Assembly (NCBI RefSeq): GCF_000022545.1
Contig: NC_012883.1
Location: forward strand, 1,542,276 to 1,606,275
Reading direction: 5' to 3'
From: Thermococcus sibiricus MM 739
GTDB taxonomy: Archaea > Methanobacteriota_B > Thermococci > Thermococcales > Thermococcaceae
DNA length: 64,000 bases
Both the position numbers and the translations under genes were made by a program. A model generated the notes under the pieces. It had not been told where the DNA came from and made no database searches. It was given only the letters and a program-made list of their open reading frames with translations. Shown piece by piece: positions 30,495 to 40,174 of this stretch. How positions within the stretch are numbered: the first letter of the stretch is position 1; each line of letters begins with the position of its first letter.

Positions 30495-32936
30495 ATGAAG
30501 AAAACATTTGGAATGTTTGTTGCAATTTTGTTGTTGTTTAGTTTAATAGCAGCTCCAGTAGCTAAACCAGTTGCTGCAGCAGATAATGATAAAGTCCTAA
30601 AGACTGTTATATACTCCTCAACTGGCGCCCTCTTCATGGGCGTCTGGAACCCAAGCGCTAACGGTTACAGTGACACTTATTCAAGGAGAATTGCCGACTT
30701 AGTTTTTGACAGTGGTTTCCCCTATAGTACTGAGGGAGTTCCTGCCCCCTACCACTGTCACGTAGTTGAATACAAGAAGGACGTAACCGTGCCAAATGAT
30801 GCAGTCATATTCAACTCAACAACCGATACTTGGCAAGCAGCTTATGCAGGCGAAACTGCAACTACTTACGCAAAGATCGAGTGTGACAGGCCCTACTTCC
30901 ACGATGGCCACAAGGTCAGTGCCGCCGACGTCATGTACAGCTTTGCATTTGAGTGGGAGTGGATCAACCAAGACGGCGATGACGACCCATACTACGACGC
31001 CGGCGAAGCCGACTGGATGATTGACTTCATGAATACCATCCTCGGTTTAAAGTTCGTCGAACAAACCGATGATAGGATGATATTCGAAGTCTACCACAAT
31101 TACTACTTCCCTGCAAGTGAAATAATGACTGCCGCTTATGTTGTTCCATTCACTGGAACACCATGGCAACTCTGGTACGCAATGAGCGAGCTTGTCGCTC
31201 ACAACGAGAAGTACTCTTGGAGTGAGTCGACTGAAACTATTGAGCAAGTGGATCAGATCAACCCGCACCATGCTCAAGCCATAAAAGAGTCTCTACTTCA
31301 AGTTAAGAATAGCAACCCAATTCCCGAATACCTCAAGCCATACATTGAGGATGAGAACGCTGCCAAGGCTGCTTATGATTCCATAGCTAACTTCATTGAC
31401 CAGTATGGCCATGCAGTTATCGGTCAAGGCCCATACTACATAACAGATTACCAGCCAGAGAACCTCTACGTAAAGCTCGAAAAGTTCGACAAGTGGACCG
31501 TCCCGGCCTTTCCAGAGCCGGGATACGACGTTGAACCATACTTTGAAACCATTGAAATTTATGGTCTGCAGAATGAAGACACTGCTATCCTTGAGGTCGC
31601 TAAGGGAACTTACGACGTCCTCTGGTACCCATTCGCAGCATATAGGTTTACCGGCCTCAGCGAAGAGCAAAAGAATAGTATTGACCTTTACAAGAGTACT
31701 TCCGCATTTGGTGACCTCGTCTTCAACCCAGTCCACGACCCAGACAACCCGTACGTGATTACCGTTGGTGACAAGAAGTACTTCAACCCGTTTGCAGTTA
31801 GAAAGGTTAGATTCGGGTTACAATATCTGATAAGTAGAGCTCACGCTGTTCAGAACATCTTCCAAGGTAGTGCGGGTGCAATGTACACTCCATGGGTCTC
31901 CAGTGAGACTGGTTACAATTACGTTCAATCAGTTGTCGAAGCTTACGACCTCTCTGAACAACCCGATGAAGCGTTCGCACTTCAACTGATTGAGGAAGGA
32001 ATGCAAGAGGCCGCCCAAGAACTCGCTGAGATGGGGTACAAACTCGAAAAGGTTGATGGCAAGTGGTACTTCGAGGGCGAACCCGTGAAGATCATTGGCC
32101 TCGGTCGTAGCGAGGACGAAAGAAAAGACATTGCTCTATATGTAGTTAATGAAATTCTACCAAAGGTAGGTATTGAATCAGAAGCCAACATTGTGGACAG
32201 AAGAACTGCTTCAGGAATGGTCTACACCAGTGACCCGAGCTCATACCAGTGGAACTTCTACACTGAGGGTTGGGTTTCCTCAACTAACGTCAAGTTTTCA
32301 ATAAGCAGAATCATCCAGTATTACTCGAGCATCTGGTATGCTCCAGGTTTCGTTGGATGGAAGTGGAGCCCGAAAAACACCGAGAGGGTTACCCTTGAGG
32401 AAGTCCTCAAGTACCTCGGTGATGGAGACATTCAAAAAGGTATTGACGCTCTTGGACTGGATTATTACACTACCACTGATAAAATCCAACCACTTCTTAA
32501 CTGGACTGCTGACGACTTTGCCGTTGTTATATACGCTGGTGAAAACAATGACGTGAAGATGGATAATGAGGACAAGTATTGGGATTTCAACAGGCTCGGC
32601 ACTGCAATCGGTATCTACGAGAGCTACAGAGTCTTCCTCTACGAGAACTGGGAGTTCTACGCTGTGAACAAGAGAGTTAAGATTAACATCGTTGACCCAG
32701 TTGCAGGTCTTGCCGCATCTTGGTCTCTCAGAAGTGCCAAGCCAACAACCAGCACTACTGAGACTACAAGTAGCACCGAAACTACAAGTACTACTGAGAC
32801 TACAAGTAGCACCGAAACTACAAGTACTACTGAGACTACAAGTAGCACCGAAACTACAACTGAGGGAGGAATCTGCGGTCCAGCGGCAATCTTGGCCCTT
32901 GCAGTTATCCCCCTCCTTCTCAGAAAGAGGAAGTGA
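30495..32936 (+). CDS. dppA: Peptide ABC transporter substrate-binding protein (DppA/OppA family)
   Basis: 813 residues: signal peptide (KKTFGMFVAILLLFSLIAAPVA), a family-5 extracellular solute-binding domain with the typical early YFHDGHKVSAADVMYSF, a Thr/Ser repeat linker (about 755-790) and a C-terminal GGICGPAAILALAVIPLLLRK anchor of the archaeal PGF/membrane-anchor type. It captures peptides outside the cell and passes them to the Dpp permease encoded downstream. AAGGAGG precedes the ATG. It is separated from dppB by a 600-base gap with a tnpB remnant, and a T-rich terminator follows, so dppA is probably also made as a separate, more abundant transcript. Confidence 0.93.
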   Translation: MKKTFGMFVAILLLFSLIAAPVAKPVAAADNDKVLKTVIYSSTGALFMGVWNPSANGYSDTYSRRIADLVFDSGFPYSTEGVPAPYHCHVVEYKKDVTVPNDAVIFNSTTDTWQAAYAGETATTYAKIECDRPYFHDGHKVSAADVMYSFAFEWEWINQDGDDDPYYDAGEADWMIDFMNTILGLKFVEQTDDRMIFEVYHNYYFPASEIMTAAYVVPFTGTPWQLWYAMSELVAHNEKYSWSESTETIEQVDQINPHHAQAIKESLLQVKNSNPIPEYLKPYIEDENAAKAAYDSIANFIDQYGHAVIGQGPYYITDYQPENLYVKLEKFDKWTVPAFPEPGYDVEPYFETIEIYGLQNEDTAILEVAKGTYDVLWYPFAAYRFTGLSEEQKNSIDLYKSTSAFGDLVFNPVHDPDNPYVITVGDKKYFNPFAVRKVRFGLQYLISRAHAVQNIFQGSAGAMYTPWVSSETGYNYVQSVVEAYDLSEQPDEAFALQLIEEGMQEAAQELAEMGYKLEKVDGKWYFEGEPVKIIGLGRSEDERKDIALYVVNEILPKVGIESEANIVDRRTASGMVYTSDPSSYQWNFYTEGWVSSTNVKFSISRIIQYYSSIWYAPGFVGWKWSPKNTERVTLEEVLKYLGDGDIQKGIDALGLDYYTTTDKIQPLLNWTADDFAVVIYAGENNDVKMDNEDKYWDFNRLGTAIGIYESYRVFLYENWEFYAVNKRVKINIVDPVAGLAASWSLRSAKPTTSTTETTSSTETTSTTETTSSTETTSTTETTSSTETTTEGGICGPAAILALAVIPLLLRKRK
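32745..32868 (+). repeat. Tandem 36-base coding repeat in dppA
   Basis: Three near-identical copies of a unit encoding TTSSTETTSTTE, differing at few bases. The Thr/Ser-rich product is a spacer, likely O-glycosylated, lifting the binding domain off the membrane. The repeat number is expected to vary between strains. Confidence 0.85.
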
Positions 32937-32937
32937 A

Positions 32938-32976
32938 TTTTCCTCTTCTTTTTTCCTTCAAAATTTTTTTCATTTT
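32938..32976 (+). terminator. T-rich terminator after dppA
   Basis: Beginning two bases after the dppA stop there are T-runs: TTTTCC, CTTTTTTCC, ATTTTTTTCATTTTG. Archaeal RNA polymerase terminates at such oligo-T tracts without a hairpin. Confidence 0.5.
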
Positions 32977-33075
32977 GTAACATTACTGTTGGAATGTCTT
33001 TTGAGAGTATTTGCTGGATTTTATGAGGTGCTAAATGTCTCACGTAGTTTTTAATCTAATTTGAACGAATGCTCG

Positions 33076-33318
33076 TGAATTACAAGGATTAATTGAGTAC
33101 AAGGCGAAGCGTTTTAGTGTTCCTGTTGTTTACATTAATCCGAGGAATTCTTCCTGAGTTTACTTCACACGTGGAGTTGGTTAATACTCCAACAAGAGAG
33201 GTTAATGAAGTGTTCCTCCTGCGGGTTTATTGAGGATAGGCATTTTATTGCTGTTGGAGGTTATGACTTCCCGAAAGGTGTGAAGGTTTTGAGGCTTTCG
33301 TTGATGATGGGTCAATGA
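33076..33318 (+). pseudogene. Degraded C-terminal fragment of a tnpB gene
   Basis: Forward translation gives LQGLIEYKAKRFSVPVVYINPRNSS, matching the IEYKAK...VDPAYTSS region of intact TnpB at 16801-16860, then a stop. After frameshifts RLMKCSSCGFIEDRHFIAVGG appears, the second zinc knuckle and the RuvC DR segment. The nearby GVKVLRLSLMMG corresponds to the TnpB tail. Several stops and shifts show a dead copy. Its family differs from the IS607 tnpB. Confidence 0.75.
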
Positions 33319-33545
33319 AGAACAAACCCTATGGGATAATAACAGCAAAAAAATAAAGAATTAAATTGAAATTTGACAAAATTGTACTAAAAATCCATAG
33401 GAAAGCCCCTTCATTATGATACTTAGTTATGCTGGTGACCGTGATTGTAGTTCCAAAAAGTATTTAAAGAAAGTTTTACAGAACAGAAAAAGATGATGAT
33501 CAAAAATGAGTCCCCTAATACAACAAAGGTAAAGGAGGGAACTTG

Positions 33546-34595
33546 ATGGGATTTGGTAGATATCTGGTCATTAGGTTACTAAATGCTCTTGTAGTTTTAG
33601 CTATAGTTACACTTGTGATGTCAAGCCTTTTCGTTAAGGTCGCTGAAAAGGATTTAGAGAATACAATAATCCAAAAAGTGAATGCTGAGTTTCAAAGCCT
33701 CCAACAACAGGGTAGAATTCCCGAAGATCCAGATGCATGGAGAGCAGAAAGAATTGCACACTACAGAAGTCAATATCACCTTGACAAATCATACTGGTGG
33801 AGGGTTCAATACTACTTCAGAAATACTCTAACCTTTAACTTTGGAAAAACCAAAAACCCAGTTTTTGGCTCTGAAAAGGATGTAATGGCAATTCTCAAGG
33901 TAGCTATCCCCCGTACAATCCAGCTTTTCACCACGGCACAGATAATAATCATAACACTTGGGATCCTCCTTGGTGTAAAAGCTGCTCAGATGGTTGGCAG
34001 TTTCTTTGATAGAGCACTTTCAATTTTAGCATTAGTTATGAGCAGTATCCCAATGTGGTGGTTCGGAATGATAATGCTCCTCATATTCTCGTTTAAGATG
34101 GGGTGGTTCCCCTCTAGGGCGATTCCAGACCCTAACCTTACAGGCTGGCCCCATATAGTTGATCTTCTCAAGCGTATGACCCTCCCCGTAGCTACAATCG
34201 TTATAGTTTCCTTTGGAGCATGGGCGTGGGTCATCAGAAACATCATGATAGGTACAATGCAGGAAGACTTTATAATGGCTGCAAGGGCAAAGGGTGTGCC
34301 TGAGAGAAAAGTAATATACGGCCACGCCCTCAGAGCTGCTGCACCACCAGTTGTAACCATGATTATCTTCAGTCTGCTTACCTCTCTCGGAGGTGCTATA
34401 ATTACAGAAAGCGTCTTTACCTGGCCCGGGATGGGTAGAGTCTATTGGATTGCTATCGAAACCAACGAAACCAACCTTATTATGGGTTTGACCTTCGTAA
34501 ACGTGCTCCTTTACCTTGGCGGAGTAATTCTTGCAGATGTGGCTTATGGATTCCTCGATCCAAGAGTTAAAGTCGGCGCTTCAGAAAATGTGTGA
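33546..34595 (+). CDS. dppB: Peptide ABC transporter permease (DppB family)
   Basis: 349 residues, first membrane segment at 8-28 (LNALVVLAIVTLVMSSLFV), a long external loop to about residue 115, then five more segments. The EAA loop reads DFIMAARAKGVPERKVIYGHALRAA, contacting the ATPases DppD/F. GAGGGAACTTG precedes ATG 33546 (the TTG at 33543 is in frame but less likely). A TATA-like GTATTTAAAG at 33460 suggests a promoter internal to the locus. Confidence 0.93.
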   Translation: MGFGRYLVIRLLNALVVLAIVTLVMSSLFVKVAEKDLENTIIQKVNAEFQSLQQQGRIPEDPDAWRAERIAHYRSQYHLDKSYWWRVQYYFRNTLTFNFGKTKNPVFGSEKDVMAILKVAIPRTIQLFTTAQIIIITLGILLGVKAAQMVGSFFDRALSILALVMSSIPMWWFGMIMLLIFSFKMGWFPSRAIPDPNLTGWPHIVDLLKRMTLPVATIVIVSFGAWAWVIRNIMIGTMQEDFIMAARAKGVPERKVIYGHALRAAAPPVVTMIIFSLLTSLGGAIITESVFTWPGMGRVYWIAIETNETNLIMGLTFVNVLLYLGGVILADVAYGFLDPRVKVGASENV

Positions 34596-34603
34596 GGTGA
34601 AAA

Positions 34604-36025
34604 ATGATGCGATGGGTTGACATTAAAAAATCTCTTTCAGAGTTCTGGTATGATTTCAGAAGACAAAAATCTGGCCTGTTAGGTTTATTATTGCTCTTCC
34701 TGTTTATATTCACTGCAGTTACAGCCCCAGTATTAACCTCCCCGGACATTCCTCAGAAGTGGCAAGGGTTTTGGCTAGATAATCCTAAAAATGTGCCTCC
34801 CACATGGATTAATACACTCTCAAGCCAGTCAATGGCCCCTCACCTAACAATAACGGGTGAAGAACTCCAAAAATTAATCACTAAGACGGATTCGGGATAT
34901 CTCATTAAAGTCTCTTACAACAACGAGTATGATATTCCCCCACAGGATGTGGTGATAAAAGATCTTACCGGAGATGCCTCTGGGGGCAAACTTTCCATTA
35001 GTGTCATGGTGGAGAGACCTGATGGCCGTAAGATAACACTACTAGAAAATTACAAGTTCTCCGGTAGTATTGTCCTCCAACTGGGATCTCAGCCTCAAGT
35101 TAGGGACAACTTGATCAAATGGGCTAAGGAAGAAGGTATTTATGTTGATCCACTTCAAGAATTCCAGTATAAAACCCTCATGGATGCAACTAAGGTCATC
35201 TTTGGAGAGCTTAATGAGGACATCTTTGAGAGACCTAAGCCTCTTACCGGCACATACACATTCACAATCATCATAAACGTCCCAGAAGGAAGTAGCGCAT
35301 CCTTTGAGAACGCCAAAGTTATTTTTACAGGAAGAACATACGGTAAACTTGGAACCGATTTCAAGGGCAGAGATATACTCTCAGGCATTATCTGGGGTTC
35401 AAGAGTCTCTCTCGTGATTGGTATATCGGTGGCCGTGTTCAGTGTCATAATAGGAATATTCTATGGTGTCACAAGTGCATACCTCGGAGGATGGAGTGAC
35501 GAAATGATGATGAGATTTCAGGAGTTCATGGCCTCAATTCCAAGCCTCCCCATACTTATACTCATGGGTGCGTACTTCGGAGGACATATAAAACTTTGGC
35601 AGATAGTAGTACTGCTTGTAATCTTTGGATGGGTAGGAATAGCAAGAGTTGCCAGGAGTATGGCACTCCAGATTAAGGAGCAGGTCTACGTAGAAGCTGC
35701 AAGAGTATTAGGCGCAGGCACAGGCAGAATTATTTTCAGACATATGGTACCACAACTCCTCCCGTATGCATTTGCCCAGATGGCACTCAGTGTCCCAAGT
35801 GCAGTACTTTCAGAAGCCTCTCTTAGTTACCTTGGTCTCGGTGACCCAACTGCAGTTACATGGGGACAAATACTCCACGATGCCCAAGTTGCAGGTGCTG
35901 CAGTAAACGGATACTGGTGGTGGGTCATTCCTCCAGGACTCGCAATAGCTCTTGTCGGATTGACTTTCGTGCTTATAGGTACTGCTCTTGACAGGGTGCT
36001 CAACCCAAGATTAAGGAGGCTATGA
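34604..36025 (+). CDS. dppC: Peptide ABC transporter permease (DppC family) with large external domain
   Basis: 473 residues, much longer than the usual 290-300. After the first membrane segment (SGLLGLLLLFLFIFTAVTAP) comes an extra region of about 190 residues rich in beta strands (PPQDVVIKDLTGDASGGKLS, RPDGRKITLLENYKFSGS), then the permease core starting GTDFKGRDILSGIIWGSRVS with EAA loop YVEAARVLGAGTGRIIFRHM. The inserted region probably docks the binding protein or substrate. Start follows GAGGTGAAAA, 8 bases after dppB. Confidence 0.92.
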   Translation: MMRWVDIKKSLSEFWYDFRRQKSGLLGLLLLFLFIFTAVTAPVLTSPDIPQKWQGFWLDNPKNVPPTWINTLSSQSMAPHLTITGEELQKLITKTDSGYLIKVSYNNEYDIPPQDVVIKDLTGDASGGKLSISVMVERPDGRKITLLENYKFSGSIVLQLGSQPQVRDNLIKWAKEEGIYVDPLQEFQYKTLMDATKVIFGELNEDIFERPKPLTGTYTFTIIINVPEGSSASFENAKVIFTGRTYGKLGTDFKGRDILSGIIWGSRVSLVIGISVAVFSVIIGIFYGVTSAYLGGWSDEMMMRFQEFMASIPSLPILILMGAYFGGHIKLWQIVVLLVIFGWVGIARVARSMALQIKEQVYVEAARVLGAGTGRIIFRHMVPQLLPYAFAQMALSVPSAVLSEASLSYLGLGDPTAVTWGQILHDAQVAGAAVNGYWWWVIPPGLAIALVGLTFVLIGTALDRVLNPRLRRL

Positions 36026-36035
36026 GGTGATAAAA

Positions 36036-36995
36036 ATGACGAAAAATGTCCTTGAAGTTCGCAACCTCAAGATGTACTACTTCACTAACAGAGGTATGGT
36101 AAGAGCAGTCGATGATATAAGTTTTGACCTCAAGAAGGGGGAAGTTTTAGGACTCGCTGGTGAGAGCGGCTGTGGTAAATCTTCCCTTGGGTTTACCCTT
36201 ATAGGCATGCCAACTCCCCCTGGAAAAATCGTTGATGGAAGCATAAAAATCGATGGAAGAGAAATAGTAGGCCTTCCAGAGAACGTGCTGAGAAAAGAGA
36301 TTCGTTGGCAAAAGATATCCATGATATTCCAAGGCGCCATGAATGCCCTAAATCCGGTCTACACAGTCGGTTATCAAATGATAGAGCCCCTTATGTACCA
36401 AAAAGGTATGAACAAAGAAGAAGCAATTAACAAGGCCCAGAAATACCTTGAACTCGTTGGGCTTGATCCAGAAATTGTATACCGCTATCCTCACGAACTT
36501 TCAGGGGGTATGAAGCAACGTGTTGTCATAGCCACAGCACTCCTCCTTGAACCCGAAGTAGTCATAGCAGACGAACCGACCACAGCTCTTGACGTTGTTG
36601 TTCAAGCCCAGATCGTCAATATGATGAAAAAGTTGAAAAAGGAGTTGGGCCTTTCGATGATATTCATCACCCATGATCTAAGCATTCTCGCAGAGATAAG
36701 CGACAAGATTGCAATAATGTATGCAGGTAAAATTGTCGAGATTGGCGACAGCGAAAAAGTATACTATGAACCAGCACACCCGTACACCCAAAAGCTTCTC
36801 GCAGCTATACCCAGACTCCACGAAGATTTGAAGAAACTCGAATTCATTCCAGGACAACCCCCCAATCTCATTAACCCACCTAATGGCTGTCGTTTCCACC
36901 CTAGATGCCCCTATATTATGCAGGTCTGCAAAGAGCAAGAACCTGAATTGAAAGAGGTTGATAAAGATCATTACGTTGCATGCTGGTTACTGTGA
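36036..36995 (+). CDS. dppD: Peptide ABC transporter ATPase (DppD family)
   Basis: About 319 residues. Walker A GESGCGKSSLGF, signature LSGGMKQRVVIATAL, Walker B VVIADEPTTALDV and switch FITHDLSIL are all intact. The C-terminal oligopeptide-transporter extension has CRFHPRCPYIMQVCKE, the four-cysteine Fe-S/metal motif found in DppD/OppD. The open frame begins at 36027 within the GAGGTGATAAAA ribosome site; ATG 36036 is chosen. Powers peptide import together with DppF. Confidence 0.94.
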   Translation: MTKNVLEVRNLKMYYFTNRGMVRAVDDISFDLKKGEVLGLAGESGCGKSSLGFTLIGMPTPPGKIVDGSIKIDGREIVGLPENVLRKEIRWQKISMIFQGAMNALNPVYTVGYQMIEPLMYQKGMNKEEAINKAQKYLELVGLDPEIVYRYPHELSGGMKQRVVIATALLLEPEVVIADEPTTALDVVVQAQIVNMMKKLKKELGLSMIFITHDLSILAEISDKIAIMYAGKIVEIGDSEKVYYEPAHPYTQKLLAAIPRLHEDLKKLEFIPGQPPNLINPPNGCRFHPRCPYIMQVCKEQEPELKEVDKDHYVACWLL

Positions 36996-37005
36996 GGTGT
37001 GAAAA

Positions 37006-38013
37006 ATGACCGAACCAGTACTTAAAGTTAAAAACCTTAAGAAATACTTCTCCATCAAGAAAAGCTTCATTGATACTCTTAAAGGTACTCCTCAGAAGAT
37101 AGTTCATGCCGTTGATGGAATAAACTTTGAGATATACCCCCAACAGGTCTTTGCCCTCGTTGGTGAGAGTGGCTGTGGTAAATCTACCACCGGAAAACTC
37201 ATTGTAAAGCTCTTAGAGCCTACAGATGGCAAAATATACCTTAGAGGTCAAGACGTCACTGACATCAAAACCAAAGAAGAAGTTCTTGAATACAGAAGAA
37301 AGGTCCAAATGATATTCCAAGATCCCTTCAGTTCACTAAACCCACGATTTAGGATATTTGATGTCTTGGAAGAACCCCTCCTTATTCACGGGATAGGTGA
37401 AACCAAAGCAGAACGTGAAGAACTAATCTACAAAGCACTTGAAATGGTTAAGATTATACCCCCCGAGGATTACATAGGTAGAAACCCTCACATGCTCTCA
37501 GGGGGGCAAAGACAAAGAGTAGCAATAGCTAGAGCTCTCATCCTAAATCCAACATTTATAGTAGCTGATGAACCAGTATCAATGCTTGATGTTTCAATTA
37601 GAGCAGAAATTCTTGAATTAATGAAGGATCTCAAAGAAAAAATGGGTGTTACATACCTTTACATCACCCATGATCTTTCAACAGCCAGATACTTTGCAGA
37701 TTACATTGCAGTTATGTATCTAGGAAGAATTGTCGAAATGGGACCTGCAAAAGTTGTCATTGACAACCCAATACACCCCTATACAAGAGCCTTACTTGCA
37801 GCAGTGCCAGAACCAATTCCAGAGAGAAGAAATATAATCAAGGAGATCCCAATTAAGGGTGAAGTTCCAAGTGCTGCTAATATACCTCCCGGATGCAGAT
37901 TCCATCCAAGATGTCTTTACGCGGAAAAAGGACTGTGTGATACTAAGTATCCACAATTAGTAGAATACGAGCATAACCACTGGGCTGAGTGTCACTTAAT
38001 TGGAAAGTATTGA
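37006..38013 (+). CDS. dppF: Peptide ABC transporter ATPase (DppF family)
   Basis: 335 residues with Walker A GESGCGKSTTGK, signature LSGGQRQRVAIARAL, Walker B FIVADEPVSMLDV and LYITHDLSTARYF, then the C-terminal CRFHPRCLYAEKGLCDTKYP cysteine motif. GAGGTGTGAAAA precedes the ATG. Last core gene of the transporter; a T-rich tract at 38025-38043 follows, possibly partial termination before the three small downstream genes. Confidence 0.94.
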   Translation: MTEPVLKVKNLKKYFSIKKSFIDTLKGTPQKIVHAVDGINFEIYPQQVFALVGESGCGKSTTGKLIVKLLEPTDGKIYLRGQDVTDIKTKEEVLEYRRKVQMIFQDPFSSLNPRFRIFDVLEEPLLIHGIGETKAEREELIYKALEMVKIIPPEDYIGRNPHMLSGGQRQRVAIARALILNPTFIVADEPVSMLDVSIRAEILELMKDLKEKMGVTYLYITHDLSTARYFADYIAVMYLGRIVEMGPAKVVIDNPIHPYTRALLAAVPEPIPERRNIIKEIPIKGEVPSAANIPPGCRFHPRCLYAEKGLCDTKYPQLVEYEHNHWAECHLIGKY

Positions 38014-38061
38014 CTCTTTACATCCTTATTTTTCATTTTTTCTAGTTTGAAGGTGATCCTG

Positions 38062-38556
38062 ATGAGTAAGTTTAAGGATGGTCTTACTTATCCTCCAATC
38101 AAAGCAGGGTTCATATTGCTGTTCATAGCATTTGTACTGTCTCTGGGAGCATCTTACAATGTTCTCAGGGAAGAAACTTGGACTGGGATTTGGAAGCCTG
38201 GTAACTACACTCTAGAAGAGGAAATGGAAAATTCCGTGGAGATAGTTAGCAGAACTCTTAAAATCTCCTCCGATAATGCTTCAGTTAAAATAGCTACAGA
38301 AGATAGTGAGAATACTTATACCTTGTCCGGAGATACCAAGATACTCCATCTTACCTCAAGAGTGTCAATCCTAGTCGAAATTGGAGAGGTTACATACTCT
38401 TATACTGTAAAATGGGTTGATTATCCTTATACCTATCTCAGCCTTCCCGCATTTTTCATCATGATAGTGGGGAGTGTTCTAGCAATTAGGGGCTATTTCA
38501 GTTTTCTAGAGTCCTTGAAAGAAGAAAAACTACAACAAAAAAAAGGAGAAGAGTAA
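38062..38556 (+). CDS. Membrane protein with two transmembrane segments, unknown function
   Basis: About 164 residues. Helices at 11-31 ([20 protein letters not shown]) and near the C-terminus ([19 protein letters not shown]) flank an external beta-rich domain ([21 protein letters not shown]). It ends in a charged tail. No family recognised. The frame opens at 38047; GAAGGTGATCCTG before ATG 38062 sets the start. nadE begins two bases after its stop, so they are co-transcribed. Confidence 0.75.
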   Translation: MSKFKDGLTYPPIKAGFILLFIAFVLSLGASYNVLREETWTGIWKPGNYTLEEEMENSVEIVSRTLKISSDNASVKIATEDSENTYTLSGDTKILHLTSRVSILVEIGEVTYSYTVKWVDYPYTYLSLPAFFIMIVGSVLAIRGYFSFLESLKEEKLQQKKGEE

Positions 38557-38557
38557 A

Positions 38558-39322
38558 ATGAGGTCCTTAGATTATGCAAAAGTTATAACTAAATTAGTTT
38601 CCTTTATACAAGAAAAAGTTGAAGAATCCAACGTCAAGGGAGTAATTTTAGGAATAAGCGGTGGAGTAGACAGTGCCACCGTAGCATACCTCGCAGCTAG
38701 GGCAATTGGAAAAGAAAAAGTTTTGGGGCTTGTGATGCCCTATCATATAAACAGAGATGTAGAAGACGCTCTTTTGGTATGTAATAACCTCGGGATAAAT
38801 TACAAGGTTATAAATATAAAAAGCATTGTAAACGAGTTTGAGAAAAATTTAGATTTTGAATTGAACAATGTTTCCAGAGGAAACATAATGTCGAGAACCA
38901 GGATGATTCTCCTTTATGCTCATGCAAACTCCAAAAATTATCTTGTTCTAGGAACTTCCAATAGGAGCGAATTTTTAACCGGATATTTCACCAAATGGGG
39001 AGATTCAGCAAGTGACTATGCACCATTAATCAACCTGTATAAAACTGAAGTTTGGAACATTGCAAGGATATTGGGAGTTCCAAATGAAATAATAAATAAA
39101 AAACCAAGTGCTGGTCTTTGGGAAGGGCAAACCGATGAAAAAGATCTGGGAATAACCTACAAACTATTAGACGAAATCCTCTACAGATTAGTCGATTTAA
39201 AAATGAAGAAAGAAAATATTGCAAGAGAATTAAATATCCCTCTTAACAAGGTGGAATACGTAGAATCTCTAATCAAGAAAAGCGAGCATAAACGCAAACT
39301 TCCAATTGGCCCAGAAATTTAA
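38558..39322 (+). CDS. nadE: NH3-dependent NAD+ synthetase
   Basis: 254 residues with the PP-loop [15 protein letters not shown], later [21 protein letters not shown] and [16 protein letters not shown], both hallmark NadE motifs. It amidates deamido-NAD+ with ammonia and ATP in the last step of NAD synthesis. It lacks a glutaminase domain and so relies on free ammonia, as in other Thermococcales. The ATG follows the previous stop by one base. Confidence 0.95.
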   Translation: MRSLDYAKVITKLVSFIQEKVEESNVKGVILGISGGVDSATVAYLAARAIGKEKVLGLVMPYHINRDVEDALLVCNNLGINYKVINIKSIVNEFEKNLDFELNNVSRGNIMSRTRMILLYAHANSKNYLVLGTSNRSEFLTGYFTKWGDSASDYAPLINLYKTEVWNIARILGVPNEIINKKPSAGLWEGQTDEKDLGITYKLLDEILYRLVDLKMKKENIARELNIPLNKVEYVESLIKKSEHKRKLPIGPEI

Positions 39323-39334
39323 GGAGGTAAAAAC

Positions 39335-40174
39335 TTGAAAAAGGGTTATATTTTGATTTTTTTAGCTGCCAGCATGTGGGGAACTCTTGGAATTTTTGCT
39401 AAGTTGCTTTATCAGTTTAACCTAGATCCTTTCACCATTACATTCTATCGGACACTAATTGCATTTTCCATCCTTCTATTATATAACTATTCAAATGACT
39501 TTCAAATAAAAAGACATAGACTGCCATTCTATGCACTTTATGGTTTTTTTGCAGTATTTTTGTTTTACATCCTATACTTATACACAGTAAAGATCTCCTC
39601 CGTGTCATTTGCAGTACTTCTCCTTTATTCCGCCCCTGTTTATTCCACCATTCTAGGTTATGCATTATTTAAAGAAAAAATAACCAAAGCAAAGATTTTA
39701 GCTTTAATCATGGTAATATTTGGAGTTTTTCTGGTTGCGAATCTTGATCACTGGGATGCAAACAAGATTGCCACCGTGTTGGGTCTGCTCTCGGGACTAA
39801 CATATGCACTTTATGGGATTTTGGCCAAAATTGCTGTAAAAAATGAAAAACCAGAAGAGGCCCTTCTTTACACAATTGGTTTTGGAGCATTATTTTTAGC
39901 ACCATTTTCTCATTTTAAAATACCCTATGAGTCTCTCCCCTACTTATTTGGACTTGCATTCTTTCCAACAGTTTTAGGGTATATTCTTTATAACAAGGCT
40001 CTCCAGGAAGTAGAGGTTAGTAAAGCATCTATAATATCCACAGTAGAACCAGTAGTAGCTTTGATTCTAGCATATTTAATATTCCGTGAGACATTAACAC
40101 CACAACAAATAGTAGGGGCGGTTTTCATAATCTTAGGATCGCTCATCCTCCATATCGAAGAAAAAAGAGTTTAA
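39335..40174 (+). CDS. DMT-superfamily (EamA) permease
   Basis: 279 residues, ten hydrophobic segments in two EamA repeats: LAASMWGTLGIFAKLLYQF starts the first and LLSGLTYALYGILAKIAVKN the second, ending VGAVFIILGSLIL. Probably exports an amino acid or metabolite. The start is TTG at 39335 after GGAGGTAAAAAC. It is convergent with glnA, and the last four bases overlap its stop. Confidence 0.88.
   Translation: MKKGYILIFLAASMWGTLGIFAKLLYQFNLDPFTITFYRTLIAFSILLLYNYSNDFQIKRHRLPFYALYGFFAVFLFYILYLYTVKISSVSFAVLLLYSAPVYSTILGYALFKEKITKAKILALIMVIFGVFLVANLDHWDANKIATVLGLLSGLTYALYGILAKIAVKNEKPEEALLYTIGFGALFLAPFSHFKIPYESLPYLFGLAFFPTVLGYILYNKALQEVEVSKASIISTVEPVVALILAYLIFRETLTPQQIVGAVFIILGSLILHIEEKRV

Noticed and set aside
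32745-32868. Regular 36-base repeats that could suggest a CRISPR array
   Set aside because: They are head-to-tail in frame within dppA and encode a Thr/Ser spacer; there are no unique spacers and no cas genes.
8347-40174. A functional operon link between heliorhodopsin and glutamine synthetase
   Set aside because: The reported interaction is between proteins of other organisms and here the genes are over 30 kb apart with different promoters, so the window gives no support.
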